Shown: piece by piece, positions 8,368-15,615 of the stretch | Position numbering within the stretch: the stretch's first letter is position 1 | Layout: each line of letters opens with the position of its first letter | Virus record (IMG/VR): IMGVR_UViG_3300046007_005432 | Location: 1 to 27,777 of that record | Length of the DNA stretch: 27,777 bases | Direction: 5' to 3' (one strand) | Source of the DNA: a virus | The notes under the pieces: model-generated | Seen by the model: only the letters and a program-made list of their open reading frames with translations | The model's database searches: none | What the model was told of the DNA's origin: nothing | Position numbers and translations under genes: made by a program

Positions 8368-8657
8368 TACTCTTCTCTCTCGTACAAGTCCTTGTCTTCT
8401 ACCTCGGTATCATCGAACTCGTGTGCATTTGCCTCGCCCTTAATCTGAGCGAGAATACTTTTAAGTTCTTCGATAAGATTCTTACGAAGTGAAATCTCCT
8501 TTACCGTATCTTCAACAGAAGTAACTGTAAGGTTCATTATCGACTGCAAATCCATAATCTTGTCGATAAAGATTGCTTCAATATGCTTGAACCCTGGGTG
8601 TCCAACCAAACTGTGCATATCTTTTCGTTTTGCTTCTTCTGGTGACAGTGTTTGCAT
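8367..8657 (-). CDS. Small helical protein between portal and scaffold
   Basis: 96 residues, predicted almost wholly helical with a coiled-coil pattern (IFIDKIMDLQSIMNLTVTSV, ISLRKNLIEELKSILAQ) and an acidic tail (DDTEVEDKDLYEREE). No known family recognised. It sits between the portal and scaffold-like genes. A probable promoter lies immediately upstream, with the -10 box only 9 nt before the ATG, so the leader would be about 3 nt. A role in head assembly is inferred from position only. Confidence 0.75.
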   Translation of the reverse strand: MQTLSPEEAKRKDMHSLVGHPGFKHIEAIFIDKIMDLQSIMNLTVTSVEDTVKEISLRKNLIEELKSILAQIKGEANAHEFDDTEVEDKDLYEREE

Positions 8658-8666
8658 CTACTTAAA

Positions 8667-8695
8667 ACTATACAACACAAATTACCACTTGTCTA
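8667..8695 (-). promoter_or_regulatory. Promoter for scaffold/capsid unit
   Basis: Minus strand: TAGACA (-35, 8695-8690), 17-nt spacer, TATAGT (-10, 8672-8667). The predicted start lies about 3 nt before the ATG at 8657. The spacer end and -10 (GTGTTGTATAGT) closely resemble the TerS promoter (GTGTTGTACAGT), suggesting a shared late-promoter type. It overlaps the portal stop codon and could provide extra transcription of the scaffold and capsid genes. Confidence 0.55.
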
Positions 8696-10537
8696 CATCT
8701 GAGCAACAGACATGCGTGGTTGCTTTTGGTCACGTTGACCATTTGAGAACGAAGAAATCATTGCTTCTGCGTTTGTTTGTGAAGGATTTCCAGTAGGAAG
8801 TGAACCCGTCTGTTCGCGAGGAACATTTGGAAGCTCAGGCTTAGGAAGTCCCATCAAATCGAAGATGCGAGGAACAATAACCTCACGATACTCAGGTGTC
8901 ATTTGGAGAACAGTCGTGAGTTTGTCGATTGTTACAGAAATATCGAGGTCTTCATTGGTGATATAGACGTGAGTATCGACTGCACTGGTTACAACGTCGT
9001 CAATAACCTTAATGAAAAGGTCTTTGCGAGCCATAATCTGCTTCTTTGCAACCTCAACAGCTTGCATAATCTGCTCATCGGTAGGAATACGACCATTTTC
9101 GTACTCTTCGTCCATCTTTCGGTTGACTTCGTATACCGCAACACGTTCAACAAGTTTCTCAAACTCGTCTGTACCACCCAACATGCGAACAATGGTGCCA
9201 CATTTAAGGTCATCTGCTACGTGTGGGAGAATATGACGGTCAATCCAGCGTTGGTAGAACAATCCGATGCGTTCAATAATACCTGTGAATGAAGAAGATG
9301 CAGAACGGTTAAGAAGAACTGCGTTGGTAGCAGTTGTTGAAGCAGGAAGTGACTCACCAGTTACAGTTTCAAATGCAGAAGTAATGCGCTGCGCGATGGT
9401 TCGCATGTTCGTCTCGTCTGTATATGACGCTGGTGAAGCCTCTTGCATAACAAGTTGCTCGATGTCGTCCATGTTGTTGACGAGAATTGCACCGTTTGAA
9501 CCAAGGCGTGAAAGTTCTTGAGGTGTGATGTTAGCACCTTTACGAATCTTGAACAGACCCAACTGAGAAACATATGCTCTGTTGTGTCTGATATTGATAT
9601 TGATGTTCAACGACAACTGAATCATAAGTACCTTCTCAGCAATACCCTTGCCGTACCAACGACCAGGCATGTTTGTATAACGAACCTCCTCGTAAGGCTT
9701 GATGATGTTTCCCTCGTTGTCCTTGTTCTTGTTCTGTTCGATAAGATGGAGACGTGGACCGTTTGATTCGAGACCAGAGATTACGATATGTCCATCAATC
9801 TCATCTGTGTCGTCTGACTCACCAGTTACAAGATACTTAGGAATCTTACCCCACATCTCGTAAACATCTACTGACTCAGTTGTTGAATCATTTCCGTTTG
9901 AGAGGTTCTCATCATTAATGTGAAGTCCAGTAACACCTTGTACTCCTTCAGTATTAACCCAACCACTCATGGATTTGAGTTGGTCAGCAAACATCAAAGA
10001 GCGTTCAGTGAAGCGATATGCTGACTGAATCGACTCTGCACTCGGGTCAATGTAGACATTTAGCAAATCAACAATAGAACGCTTCAACGATTGCTTCATT
10101 GGACCCTTACCTTCCTTCCAAGTTTTAAGAACGCAAGTACCGTCAATAGAAATTGTTGACGCAATCTTATCTGCATCTTCACCAAAGTACGTGCCAGTTA
10201 GATATTCACGAACAGACTCACGCACGAGTTCAGTTGTTCCGTAACCCTTGTTGTTCTTTGCGCGGAACTGAATGTTCTTTGTGGATACTTTAATCTTTGG
10301 AGCAATAGTGTCTACAAGTTCTTCAGTAAGTGGATACCAAATCTTCTTACGACGTGTGAGTGGGTCGTATGGTTTATCAAATACACCTGCGTAGTTCTTA
10401 CGGAATGTTTTAATAAGGTCACGCATATCAAAGCGTACCTTGTCAGTAATCTGTACTACTGCGCGTTCATTGACGGTAACTTCGTTATCAACGATAGCAA
10501 TAGCCTCTTTGGAAATCTGCTCTGAAGTAAGTTTCAT
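8693..10537 (-). CDS. Portal protein
   Basis: 614 residues, a common length for podovirus-type portals. Recognisable features include the early basic region (YDPLTRRKKIWYPLTEELVD), LLNVYIDPSAESIQSAYRFT (the wing/stem transition seen in portal proteins), NMPGRWYGKGIAEKVLMIQL and the long helical stretch around FKIRKGANITPQELSRLGSN. It forms the dodecameric DNA channel at one capsid vertex and docks the terminase. It lies directly downstream of TerL with a 21-nt gap, the usual order. The acidic and helical C-terminus ends SFSNGQRDQKQPRMSVAQM. Leader CTATAATAAAAGTAA has no Shine-Dalgarno. Confidence 0.88.
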   Translation of the reverse strand: MKLTSEQISKEAIAIVDNEVTVNERAVVQITDKVRFDMRDLIKTFRKNYAGVFDKPYDPLTRRKKIWYPLTEELVDTIAPKIKVSTKNIQFRAKNNKGYGTTELVRESVREYLTGTYFGEDADKIASTISIDGTCVLKTWKEGKGPMKQSLKRSIVDLLNVYIDPSAESIQSAYRFTERSLMFADQLKSMSGWVNTEGVQGVTGLHINDENLSNGNDSTTESVDVYEMWGKIPKYLVTGESDDTDEIDGHIVISGLESNGPRLHLIEQNKNKDNEGNIIKPYEEVRYTNMPGRWYGKGIAEKVLMIQLSLNININIRHNRAYVSQLGLFKIRKGANITPQELSRLGSNGAILVNNMDDIEQLVMQEASPASYTDETNMRTIAQRITSAFETVTGESLPASTTATNAVLLNRSASSSFTGIIERIGLFYQRWIDRHILPHVADDLKCGTIVRMLGGTDEFEKLVERVAVYEVNRKMDEEYENGRIPTDEQIMQAVEVAKKQIMARKDLFIKVIDDVVTSAVDTHVYITNEDLDISVTIDKLTTVLQMTPEYREVIVPRIFDLMGLPKPELPNVPREQTGSLPTGNPSQTNAEAMISSFSNGQRDQKQPRMSVAQM

Positions 10538-10558
10538 TTACTTTTATTATAGAGCCAT

Positions 10559-12064
10559 TTATTCAAAGTCTGACGAATAGATAATATATTCCTCTGCTTC
10601 GTGTGTATTTTTCGGTTGTGTGTACTTTGCTTCGAGATTCCAGTACGCAAGAAGTGTTCCCATAACCATGTCGTCATGGAATCCATTTGGCGCACCTGCA
10701 CCTTTCTTCGCCGCCTCATCGGTATAACGGAACATCTTCAACTCACCAATTACAGCAGTATCGTAAATCTTTGGGAACTGACGATTAAGAAGGTTCTTAA
10801 AGTTTTCAATAAGGAGTGTCTTATTCTGGAAGTTTGTATAGAAACCAATCTTCTGTGTTTTCTTCTGAAGACGATTAGAGAACACTTCACGCACGTACAA
10901 CTCGTCGTAGACCTTTTTCAAGTCTTCAACAAGAGCCTGACCTACTCCCGTTGCTTCAGGCACAATAAGTGGCTTAGACTTCTTTGAGTACATCATCGCT
11001 AACTGAACAGCCTTCTCGGTAATAGCACGTGTTGGAACGTAGGCAGACCATGTAGCAACTAACTCTCCTGTATCTTTATCAACAACAGCAATAAAGCATG
11101 GGTCGGATTCTCCCAATGAAGGGTCAATACCAATCTGATACTCGTGATTATCTGGCTCAACAAATATCTTAATACCATCGAGTGTACGAATAGGAGTCTT
11201 CGAGTACATCTCCTGGTCACGCATCTGTTCCTCATAGAACACAGTACCTTCAGCCATAATCGACGTATCCCAAATACCGTACACATACCTCTCAACGTAT
11301 ATCTTTGGTTTATTCAATTCAGATTCCAAGAACTGTCTTGAAAGGAATTGCTTATTATCAATCATCGAAGTCTCAACAAGGTGTGAGAACGGTTGTGGTG
11401 CTGCCTTAAAGAAGTTGTATCCCCAATAGTTTGCAGGGTTTGTTGTCATACACATCTGCATGAACGTGTACTTACCACAGACATTACACATTTCATACGA
11501 AGGATTTCCTTGCTTATCGTTTACAACAGTAGCATCTTGTTCAGGTGAGTGCTTACACTGTCTACGACGCATACGAGAGTTAAGAGCATCAAAGACTTTC
11601 TTCTCGATTTCTTCCAACTGGTCAATAAATATAAAGCCGAAGTTGTGAGATTTCAACTCCTGTTCTGCTTTCTTAATATCCTCACCACCACCTTGAAGAG
11701 CATCAAGACCAAAGAACACTGCTTCAGTACCATTGGTGAATATCAACTTAGCTTCACCAACCTTATGTTCATACAATCCAGGAGGACAAATATCAGCAAA
11801 GTCCTTCATAAACGTACTAATCGCATTGGTCTTCGTCTTTCTACCAATAAGAATACGTGTACCAGGAAACCATTGAGTAATCAGAATGAACTTGATTATC
11901 CACGCTGTCGTCTTTCCTGAAGCCATACCTCCCGAGATAAGAGAAAAACGGTTCTTATCTTTAATGAAATCAATCTGTTTCTGATTGAGTTTGATTCCAT
12001 TGAACTCCTTGATGTTTAACTCACCACGGAGCCACGCTTTTCCCATCTCTTCGTAATCCATCAT
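10559..12064 (-). CDS. terL: Terminase large subunit
   Basis: 501 residues. The ATPase Walker A is GGMASGKT at 45-52; Walker B is FIFIDQLEE at about 144-152, with the catalytic acid pair at its end; the coupling motif is MTTNP near 206. The nuclease domain starts at YQIGIDPSLGESD (catalytic D near 314) and has the late acidic motif HDDMVMGT near 465. It packages DNA into procapsids and makes the cuts. Between Walker B and the coupling motif is an inserted putative zinc knuckle (C170, H172, C193, C196), not present in most TerL proteins. The gene begins ATGATG on a 4-nt overlap with the upstream gene. The family assignment is firm. Confidence 0.93.
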   Translation of the reverse strand: MMDYEEMGKAWLRGELNIKEFNGIKLNQKQIDFIKDKNRFSLISGGMASGKTTAWIIKFILITQWFPGTRILIGRKTKTNAISTFMKDFADICPPGLYEHKVGEAKLIFTNGTEAVFFGLDALQGGGEDIKKAEQELKSHNFGFIFIDQLEEIEKKVFDALNSRMRRRQCKHSPEQDATVVNDKQGNPSYEMCNVCGKYTFMQMCMTTNPANYWGYNFFKAAPQPFSHLVETSMIDNKQFLSRQFLESELNKPKIYVERYVYGIWDTSIMAEGTVFYEEQMRDQEMYSKTPIRTLDGIKIFVEPDNHEYQIGIDPSLGESDPCFIAVVDKDTGELVATWSAYVPTRAITEKAVQLAMMYSKKSKPLIVPEATGVGQALVEDLKKVYDELYVREVFSNRLQKKTQKIGFYTNFQNKTLLIENFKNLLNRQFPKIYDTAVIGELKMFRYTDEAAKKGAGAPNGFHDDMVMGTLLAYWNLEAKYTQPKNTHEAEEYIIYSSDFE

Positions 12065-12345
12065 AGGCTTTTTTCAATAAATACACGAACATGGTCAGGA
12101 AACTCCAGCAACTCGTGTCGGAGTGATGTGCCTTCCTTTAAACACTCACGCCACATAGACACACAAAGATTCGCGCGTTTCTTTCCCCAAACAAGAGCAT
12201 GGAACCCAGTATTGGGAACAGGATACTGTGACGCTTCATCTCGATATTTACCGTTTGATTCCCACTGGGTTAGTTTCTTTCTGTCAAAGTCTGTAATCTC
12301 AACAGTAAAACTCTTAGGCACAAAGTATTCGTAGACAGTACTCAT
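12061..12345 (-). CDS. Unknown protein upstream of TerL
   Basis: 94 residues, mixed alpha/beta and rich in aromatic residues (VYEYFVPKSFTVEITDF, TGFHALVWGKKRANLCVSMW). No known family recognised. It is locked into the packaging operon by 4-nt overlaps at both ends: its start overlaps the preceding stop and its stop overlaps the terL start. Translational coupling is therefore likely. Function unknown. Confidence 0.78.
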   Translation of the reverse strand: MSTVYEYFVPKSFTVEITDFDRKKLTQWESNGKYRDEASQYPVPNTGFHALVWGKKRANLCVSMWRECLKEGTSLRHELLEFPDHVRVFIEKSL

Positions 12346-12680
12346 GCTGTTATCTTACTCCAAACATCTTTAATAAAATCCACAACAGTAGATTCAAACC
12401 TCCACACAACAGTAAAGCCAAACAACGATAAAGAGTTACATTCAAGCTCGAAGTTCTCCTTGCTGTTTCTCACAGACACACGTTTACCATCTCCCCACAG
12501 AGAGAACGAATACAACTCATCAAGCTTTGTATCGTAGTACCAGAGATACTTTCCAAAGAACAAGAAAGAATATTCAGTCCACTTGAAGTTATCTACCTTT
12601 GCATTCTGTATCTTGACAAAGTTCATTTTGTGTTGTGTAATATTTCTTAATTTGGAAAATTTATAGAGACCACTCCCCAT
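12342..12680 (-). CDS. Unknown protein after TerS
   Basis: 112 residues if translated from the ATG at 12680 (MGSGLYKFSKL), which lies just after the TerS stop; an ATG at 12626 would give 94 residues. An earlier ATG at 12728 reads through the TerS C-terminus and looks like a shadow. The protein is aromatic and beta-rich (YSFLFFGKYLWYYDTKLDEL, later LFGFTVVWRFESTVVDFI). No family recognised. It overlaps the next start by 4 nt. Confidence 0.7.
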   Translation of the reverse strand: MGSGLYKFSKLRNITQHKMNFVKIQNAKVDNFKWTEYSFLFFGKYLWYYDTKLDELYSFSLWGDGKRVSVRNSKENFELECNSLSLFGFTVVWRFESTVVDFIKDVWSKITA

Positions 12681-12684
12681 AACT

Positions 12685-13260
12685 TTACCGTTCTCCCTCC
12701 TCCTCGCCGATGTCCCCCTCCCCATCACTCAACACTTCTTGACACTCGTCAACATTCTCTACATAACTTGCTGCCGTATCACCAGCCGTTTTCTCTACCA
12801 CATTACTTGACAAATGTCCAGTTATATTGTCTGGTTCTTTGTCGCTGTTTCCTGATTCTACGGTGATATTTAACAACGGTTGAGTTTTTGTCTCTTCGGT
12901 TGTTAAGTTAACACCGATTTCTTTTGCAAGGACTGCTAGAACCTTTAAAGCGGAGGCGTAGTCTCTATCATTCGTAGCAATCTTCTTGAGAGTGTTCGCT
13001 ACTTCACCGTCTGTAAGGCCTAGAATCTCAATTGCACGCTTCGTTTCACTTCGACTAATCTCGCCTAATGGCTTATGTGCTACATCATACGAAACAGCAC
13101 GTGTTGCCCGTTTGATTATATCTCCCGATACTTTCGCAGCAGTCATTTCAGAATATCCATTCTCCAATAAGGTTTTTTTGGCGTTGTAATTGTTTTTCGC
13201 ATAGTCAGATAGAATCTTACGCGCTTTGTCTACATTCATCGCAGGGACAATATCTCGCAT
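12685..13260 (-). CDS. Terminase small subunit-like protein
   Basis: 191 residues. The first ~110 residues resemble the helix-turn-helix and oligomerisation region of small terminases: NYNAKKTLLENGYSEMTAAK corresponds to the usual 'N..kA...AGYS...A' pattern, followed by an ASALKVLAVLAKEIGVN helix. The last ~60 residues are acidic and low-complexity (SDGEGDIGEEEGER). It is the first gene of the operon that contains terL and portal, as expected for a DNA-recognition subunit. The ATG is 6 nt after a TACAGT -10 box, so the message is probably leaderless; this supports the first ATG over the internal one at MNVDKARK. Assignment is by pattern and synteny. Confidence 0.65.
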   Translation of the reverse strand: MRDIVPAMNVDKARKILSDYAKNNYNAKKTLLENGYSEMTAAKVSGDIIKRATRAVSYDVAHKPLGEISRSETKRAIEILGLTDGEVANTLKKIATNDRDYASALKVLAVLAKEIGVNLTTEETKTQPLLNITVESGNSDKEPDNITGHLSSNVVEKTAGDTAASYVENVDECQEVLSDGEGDIGEEEGER

Positions 13261-13266
13261 ACATTA

Positions 13267-13294
13267 ACTGTACAACACATTATAGGATTGTCAA
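13267..13294 (-). promoter_or_regulatory. Late-operon promoter, leaderless
   Basis: Minus strand: consensus TTGACA (13294-13289), 16-nt spacer, TACAGT (13272-13267), then 6 nt and the ATG at 13260. The predicted start therefore falls on or next to the A of the ATG. Its -35 overlaps that of the divergent plus-strand promoter. This is the only strong promoter seen ahead of the morphogenesis genes, and it lacks the TTATCCACA element found at most other promoters here. Confidence 0.7.
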
Positions 13295-13316
13295 CCTTTG
13301 ACTGAGGTACTATAAA
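13288..13316 (+). promoter_or_regulatory. Divergent plus-strand promoter
   Basis: TTGTCA (13288-13293), 17-nt spacer, TATAAA (13311-13316). The -35 box shares five bases with the divergent TerS promoter's -35 on the other strand, so the two cannot be bound fully by two polymerases at once. The predicted start (about 13322) falls in the GACCCCGTG stem that opens the following structured segment. Confidence 0.5.
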
Positions 13317-13577
13317 GACCCCGTGTTGCACGTTTTAGTTGTCGTGATTCTCCCGTTATATTCATCATTCATATAAACCAGTTGGTTCTTTATCCTTTAC
13401 TCCCTTATGGGGACGATAGGCGCACGGGGTCAGATGCGATGGCGGACGAGTTGCCGCACTATGATGATTTCAGGGGGTCACGATAGCAACAGTATTGCTT
13501 GCTATGTATCCATTATAAACGCTATTCGCTGCATGTATTTATTGACAATTACCTTTTATTGTTGTGTGTTTTGCTGC
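13317..13577 (+). ncRNA. Structured leader or small RNA region
   Basis: About 260 nt without a credible gene. GACCCCGTG (13317-13325) pairs perfectly with CACGGGGTC (13423-13431), closing a ~115-nt domain that contains the small hairpin TCCC-TTAT-GGGA near 13401. Downstream, GCGG/CCGC around 13443-13458 and a second GGGGTC (from 13474) offer alternative pairing for the same 5' arm. A promoter ends just before the 5' arm. This could be a small RNA or a regulated 5' UTR for the small plus-strand genes. Only tiny ORFs occur here and none looks coding. Confidence 0.45.
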
Positions 13578-13622
13578 TGTGGATAACTCATCCATTGACA
13601 CTATCAGGGATAGGGATATACT
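13578..13622 (+). promoter_or_regulatory. Promoter P1 with DnaA-box and tetO-like dyad
   Basis: TGTGGATAAC (13578-13587), then TTGACA (13595-13600), a 16-nt spacer, and TATACT (13617-13622). The spacer holds the dyad CTATCAGGGATAG (13601-13613), which differs by one base from the core of the tet operator (CTATCAGTGATAG). Predicted start is near 13629. The arrangement implies a repressor binding between -35 and -10, and something binding TGTGGATAAC beside -35. Confidence 0.75.
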
Positions 13623-13656
13623 GCATGAGTCCCGAGGTTACTCAATAAACAAACAT

Positions 13657-13833
13657 ATGGACTACAAGCAAGAGCGATTATTTGTTCTAGCGATTGTGCA
13701 GGGTGCTAGATTGCAAAAGAAACTCCCCTTATTCGTCAAAGATGCAATCGAACTGTACTCAGATGCTTGCGGCGATATAACGTGGAAGGATACCGAAAAG
13801 CGAGTCAAAGAAGATTTGAGAATCAACCAATAA
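13657..13833 (+). CDS. Unknown small protein 1 of plus-strand operon
   Basis: 58 residues starting MDYKQERLFVLAIVQGARLQ, mostly helical with charged termini. No family recognised. The frame is open further upstream to 13564, but promoter P1 (start about 13629) lies inside that extension, so the ATG at 13657 is the correct start. It is preceded by the A-rich CAATAAACAAACAT, which recurs before the next gene, and has no Shine-Dalgarno. Confidence 0.65.
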   Translation: MDYKQERLFVLAIVQGARLQKKLPLFVKDAIELYSDACGDITWKDTEKRVKEDLRINQ

Positions 13834-13841
13834 ACAAACGT

Positions 13842-14033
13842 ATGGAAACAAAGCAAAAGATTGAAGCTCGTGTGTTGCGTCCAATCGAAAACAGTGGAAG
13901 CATACACGGCGACTATGGTTACATTCTCAACGGCGTAAAGAGTACGCGAGGATATGCGACACGTAGGGCAGCAAGTAACGCCCTAGAGCGTGCTATTACC
14001 AGATTGATTAATCAACGCAACGATGACCGATAA
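13842..14033 (+). CDS. Unknown small protein with GY-repeat-like motif
   Basis: 63 residues. The ATG at 13842 is preceded by CAATAAACAAACGT, nearly the same leader as the previous gene, which decides this start over the frame-extended one at 13767. The C-terminal half (RGYATRRAASNALERAITRL) resembles a segment of the 121-aa protein encoded at 15181-15546 (GYGYCKTSTALARAISKLI), suggesting a shared small fold. Function unknown. Its end overlaps the next start by 11 nt. Confidence 0.65.
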   Translation: METKQKIEARVLRPIENSGSIHGDYGYILNGVKSTRGYATRRAASNALERAITRLINQRNDDR

Positions 14034-14211
14034 ACTCAAACGCATTGGCCAAGAAGCAACAGCAATCCTAGGCACGGGTAGCGCATGGTGCGAGGTTCGC
14101 GTTCGCGTACTCGATTATAAGCCTGCATACGGTAAAGACCGCTGGACAGTTGAACCAATCAACGGCAAGGGCACAATCACACTCGAAGCCGTACGATTTG
14201 ACACCAACTAA
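14023..14211 (+). CDS. Unknown small protein
   Basis: 62 residues, beginning MTDKLKRIGQEATAILG and then beta-rich (EVRVRVLDYKPAYGKDRW). No family recognised. It overlaps the preceding gene by 11 nt and is followed after one base by the zinc-ribbon gene, so it belongs to the same transcript from P1. Confidence 0.65.
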   Translation: MTDKLKRIGQEATAILGTGSAWCEVRVRVLDYKPAYGKDRWTVEPINGKGTITLEAVRFDTN

Positions 14212-14212
14212 C

Positions 14213-14422
14213 ATGGGAATGTTTAACTGGGTGAGATTCACGGCACCATGCAAAAAGTGCGGAGCAACGCTTGACGGTTTTCAATCGAAGGATTCCGAGG
14301 AGTTAGACCTGCGCACCGTTGAGCCTGAAACCGTGGAAGAGTTCTATGACTATTGCAAGTGCGGCACCATGAACACATACCGCACAATCAAGGCACATTT
14401 TGAGTTAATTGACACTAACTAA
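14213..14422 (+). CDS. Small zinc-ribbon protein
   Basis: 69 residues starting MGMFNWVRFTAPCKKCGATL. A CxxC pair near residues 13-16 and a second Cys pair (YCKCG) near residue 50 form a likely zinc ribbon. Between them is the acidic GFQSKDSEELDL segment. I have seen this arrangement (MGMFxWV..  C..C ..  GFQSKD ..  KCG) in small phage and prophage proteins of unknown function. The start follows the preceding stop by one base; an ATG at 14150 lies inside the previous gene and is rejected. Confidence 0.7.
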   Translation: MGMFNWVRFTAPCKKCGATLDGFQSKDSEELDLRTVEPETVEEFYDYCKCGTMNTYRTIKAHFELIDTN

Positions 14423-14444
14423 TTACCGTGTCCCATTGTGAACA

Positions 14445-14488
14445 TGTGGATAACTCCCCTTGTTGCTATTAGGCATAGGGTATATAGT
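14445..14488 (+). promoter_or_regulatory. Promoter P2 with DnaA-box and tetO-like dyad
   Basis: TGTGGATAAC (14445-14454), TTGTTG (14460-14465), a 17-nt spacer, and TATAGT (14483-14488). The spacer begins with CTATTAGGCATAG (14466-14478) followed by GGG, matching P1's CTATCAGGGATAG + GGG at all but two positions. So two promoters 0.87 kb apart share both the upstream box and the spacer operator. Predicted start near 14495, 20 nt before the ATG at 14515. Confidence 0.72.
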
Positions 14489-14514
14489 ATAAAAGTTAGA
14501 GGTAACAAACAAAC

Positions 14515-14670
14515 ATGAAACTTAAATATCTATTCAATCGTTCTGTATCAGGTCAGCGTACACGCTCCCGCCTTGCTCGCATCATTCGCGATACCTTTAC
14601 GGGTGTTTGTGAATTGGTGACCATTGCAGCAGTGTTCGGGCTTGCAATTCTAGCAATCGTAATTTTCTAG
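14515..14670 (+). CDS. Small membrane protein
   Basis: 51 residues. The N-terminal half is basic (QRTRSRLARIIRD) and the C-terminal half is one hydrophobic segment (LVTIAAVFGLAILAIVIF), giving a tail-anchored membrane protein with a positive cytoplasmic face. It follows promoter P2 with the leader AACAAACAAAC, and ends 1 nt before the next gene. Function unknown; size and topology are compatible with an antiholin-like or superinfection-exclusion protein, but nothing specific supports either. Confidence 0.6.
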   Translation: MKLKYLFNRSVSGQRTRSRLARIIRDTFTGVCELVTIAAVFGLAILAIVIF

Positions 14671-14671
14671 C

Positions 14672-15100
14672 ATGAACTATCCAAAATATGTAAAGTACGA
14701 TAAAGTCGTTTCAGATTATCTCTTCGGTATAGGGGTGCGTAAGTCATGCACATATCTAGGAAAGGGTAAACACTTTGACGATGACAAAGAAAAGAGAGAT
14801 AGATACCAAGTAACATTCACACGCGACGGAGGAAAATTCTTTTCGATTGTGTTTGGTGATTCAATCAACAACACAAACGAAGGATACTCAAAAATTGTCA
14901 GCTCGTACGACGTCCTATCGTGTATCCAGAAATACGAGCCCGCGTCATCGATAGATGAATTTGTAGATGAATTCGGACTCGACGGTGAGAAGACTAGCAA
15001 AATACAGAAACTATACGCGGCAGTTTGCCAAGAGTGGAAAGACGTTTCAGGATTCTTCACGGAAGAAGAGCTTGAAAAATTGCGAGAAATAGCGGTTTAG
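14672..15100 (+). CDS. Unknown phage protein
   Basis: 142 residues. Contains an N-terminal basic/aromatic stretch (YPKYVKYDKVVSDYLFG), a beta-rich middle (RYQVTFTRDGGKFFSIVFGD) and an acidic helical C-terminus (FFTEEELEKLREIAV). No known family recognised. It starts 1 nt after the stop of the small membrane protein, so both genes are co-transcribed from P2. Confidence 0.7.
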   Translation: MNYPKYVKYDKVVSDYLFGIGVRKSCTYLGKGKHFDDDKEKRDRYQVTFTRDGGKFFSIVFGDSINNTNEGYSKIVSSYDVLSCIQKYEPASSIDEFVDEFGLDGEKTSKIQKLYAAVCQEWKDVSGFFTEEELEKLREIAV

Positions 15101-15111
15101 TAATTCGCACA

Positions 15112-15154
15112 AATGCCCTTTACACTAGGGGCATTGATGCGGGATACTACCCGC
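15112..15154 (+). promoter_or_regulatory. Possible promoter between two dyads
   Basis: TTTACA (15119-15124) and GATACT (15143-15148) are 18 nt apart. The -35 box lies in the loop of a perfect 7-bp dyad (AATGCCC 15112-15118 / GGGCATT 15129-15135). The -10 box overlaps a second perfect dyad (GCGGG 15139-15143 / CCCGC 15150-15154). The two hairpins might instead be RNA structures separating genes. The next ATG (15181) follows an A-rich leader. Confidence 0.4.
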
Positions 15155-15180
15155 GCACATTTACAGTTAAATAAAAAACA

Positions 15181-15546
15181 ATGAAAAATCCAGCAAGCCA
15201 GCGTGATGAGATTTTCCTTATTCGTATAGACGGCGATGTTAAAGCCGTACCCGTAACGTACTCACGTCAAGGCGTGGCTACCGCATGGGAGGGATTTAGC
15301 GATACGATACTCGAACGCGCTGGGGGTTATGGCTACTGCAAAACCTCCACGGCACTCGCCCGCGCTATATCAAAGTTGATACTACGGAAGCACGCGGGCA
15401 TCGTACCACCAGAAAAGTTATTCATCGCGGAAGCAATCGCTCGCGCGGGTGGTACGGGTGTCGATAGCGTCATGCGAGTAGCACGCGAGGCGGGTATTCC
15501 CGTGGTAGATTCGTACCGCTACGCCCTAACGAAGTTTTGCGAGTAA
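15181..15546 (+). CDS. Unknown protein, last gene of plus-strand operon
   Basis: 121 residues. The N-terminal part is beta-rich (EIFLIRIDGDVKAVPVTYSR). The middle GYGYCKTSTALARAISKLI resembles the C-terminus of the 63-aa protein encoded at 13842-14033. The C-terminus has an Ala-rich helical region (LFIAEAIARAGGTGVDSVM). No family recognised. The leader TTAAATAAAAAACA lacks a Shine-Dalgarno. An intrinsic terminator follows 36 nt after the stop, so this closes the operon. Confidence 0.7.
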   Translation: MKNPASQRDEIFLIRIDGDVKAVPVTYSRQGVATAWEGFSDTILERAGGYGYCKTSTALARAISKLILRKHAGIVPPEKLFIAEAIARAGGTGVDSVMRVAREAGIPVVDSYRYALTKFCE

Positions 15547-15581
15547 TCCATTGTATAGCACCGAGTCCGCTTTACGCGTAG

Positions 15582-15615
15582 ACCGCTATCCCTTTTCAGG
15601 GGTGGCGGTTTTTGC
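15582..15615 (+). terminator. Intrinsic terminator of plus-strand operon
   Basis: ACCGCTATCCC (15582-15592) pairs with GGGGTGGCGGT (15599-15609) across a TTTTCA loop: 11 pairs, two of them G-U. It is followed directly by TTTTG. G-U pairs hold only for plus-strand RNA, so the orientation is clear. Confidence 0.85.

Noticed and set aside
13439-13590. Cys-rich open frame of about 50 codons
   Set aside because: Runs through promoter P1 box and TTGACA sequences; composition (clusters of Cys/Ile) is unlike the other genes.
13564-13656. Upstream extension of the first plus-strand gene
   Set aside because: Contains promoter P1; a transcript from P1 starts after the upstream ATG.
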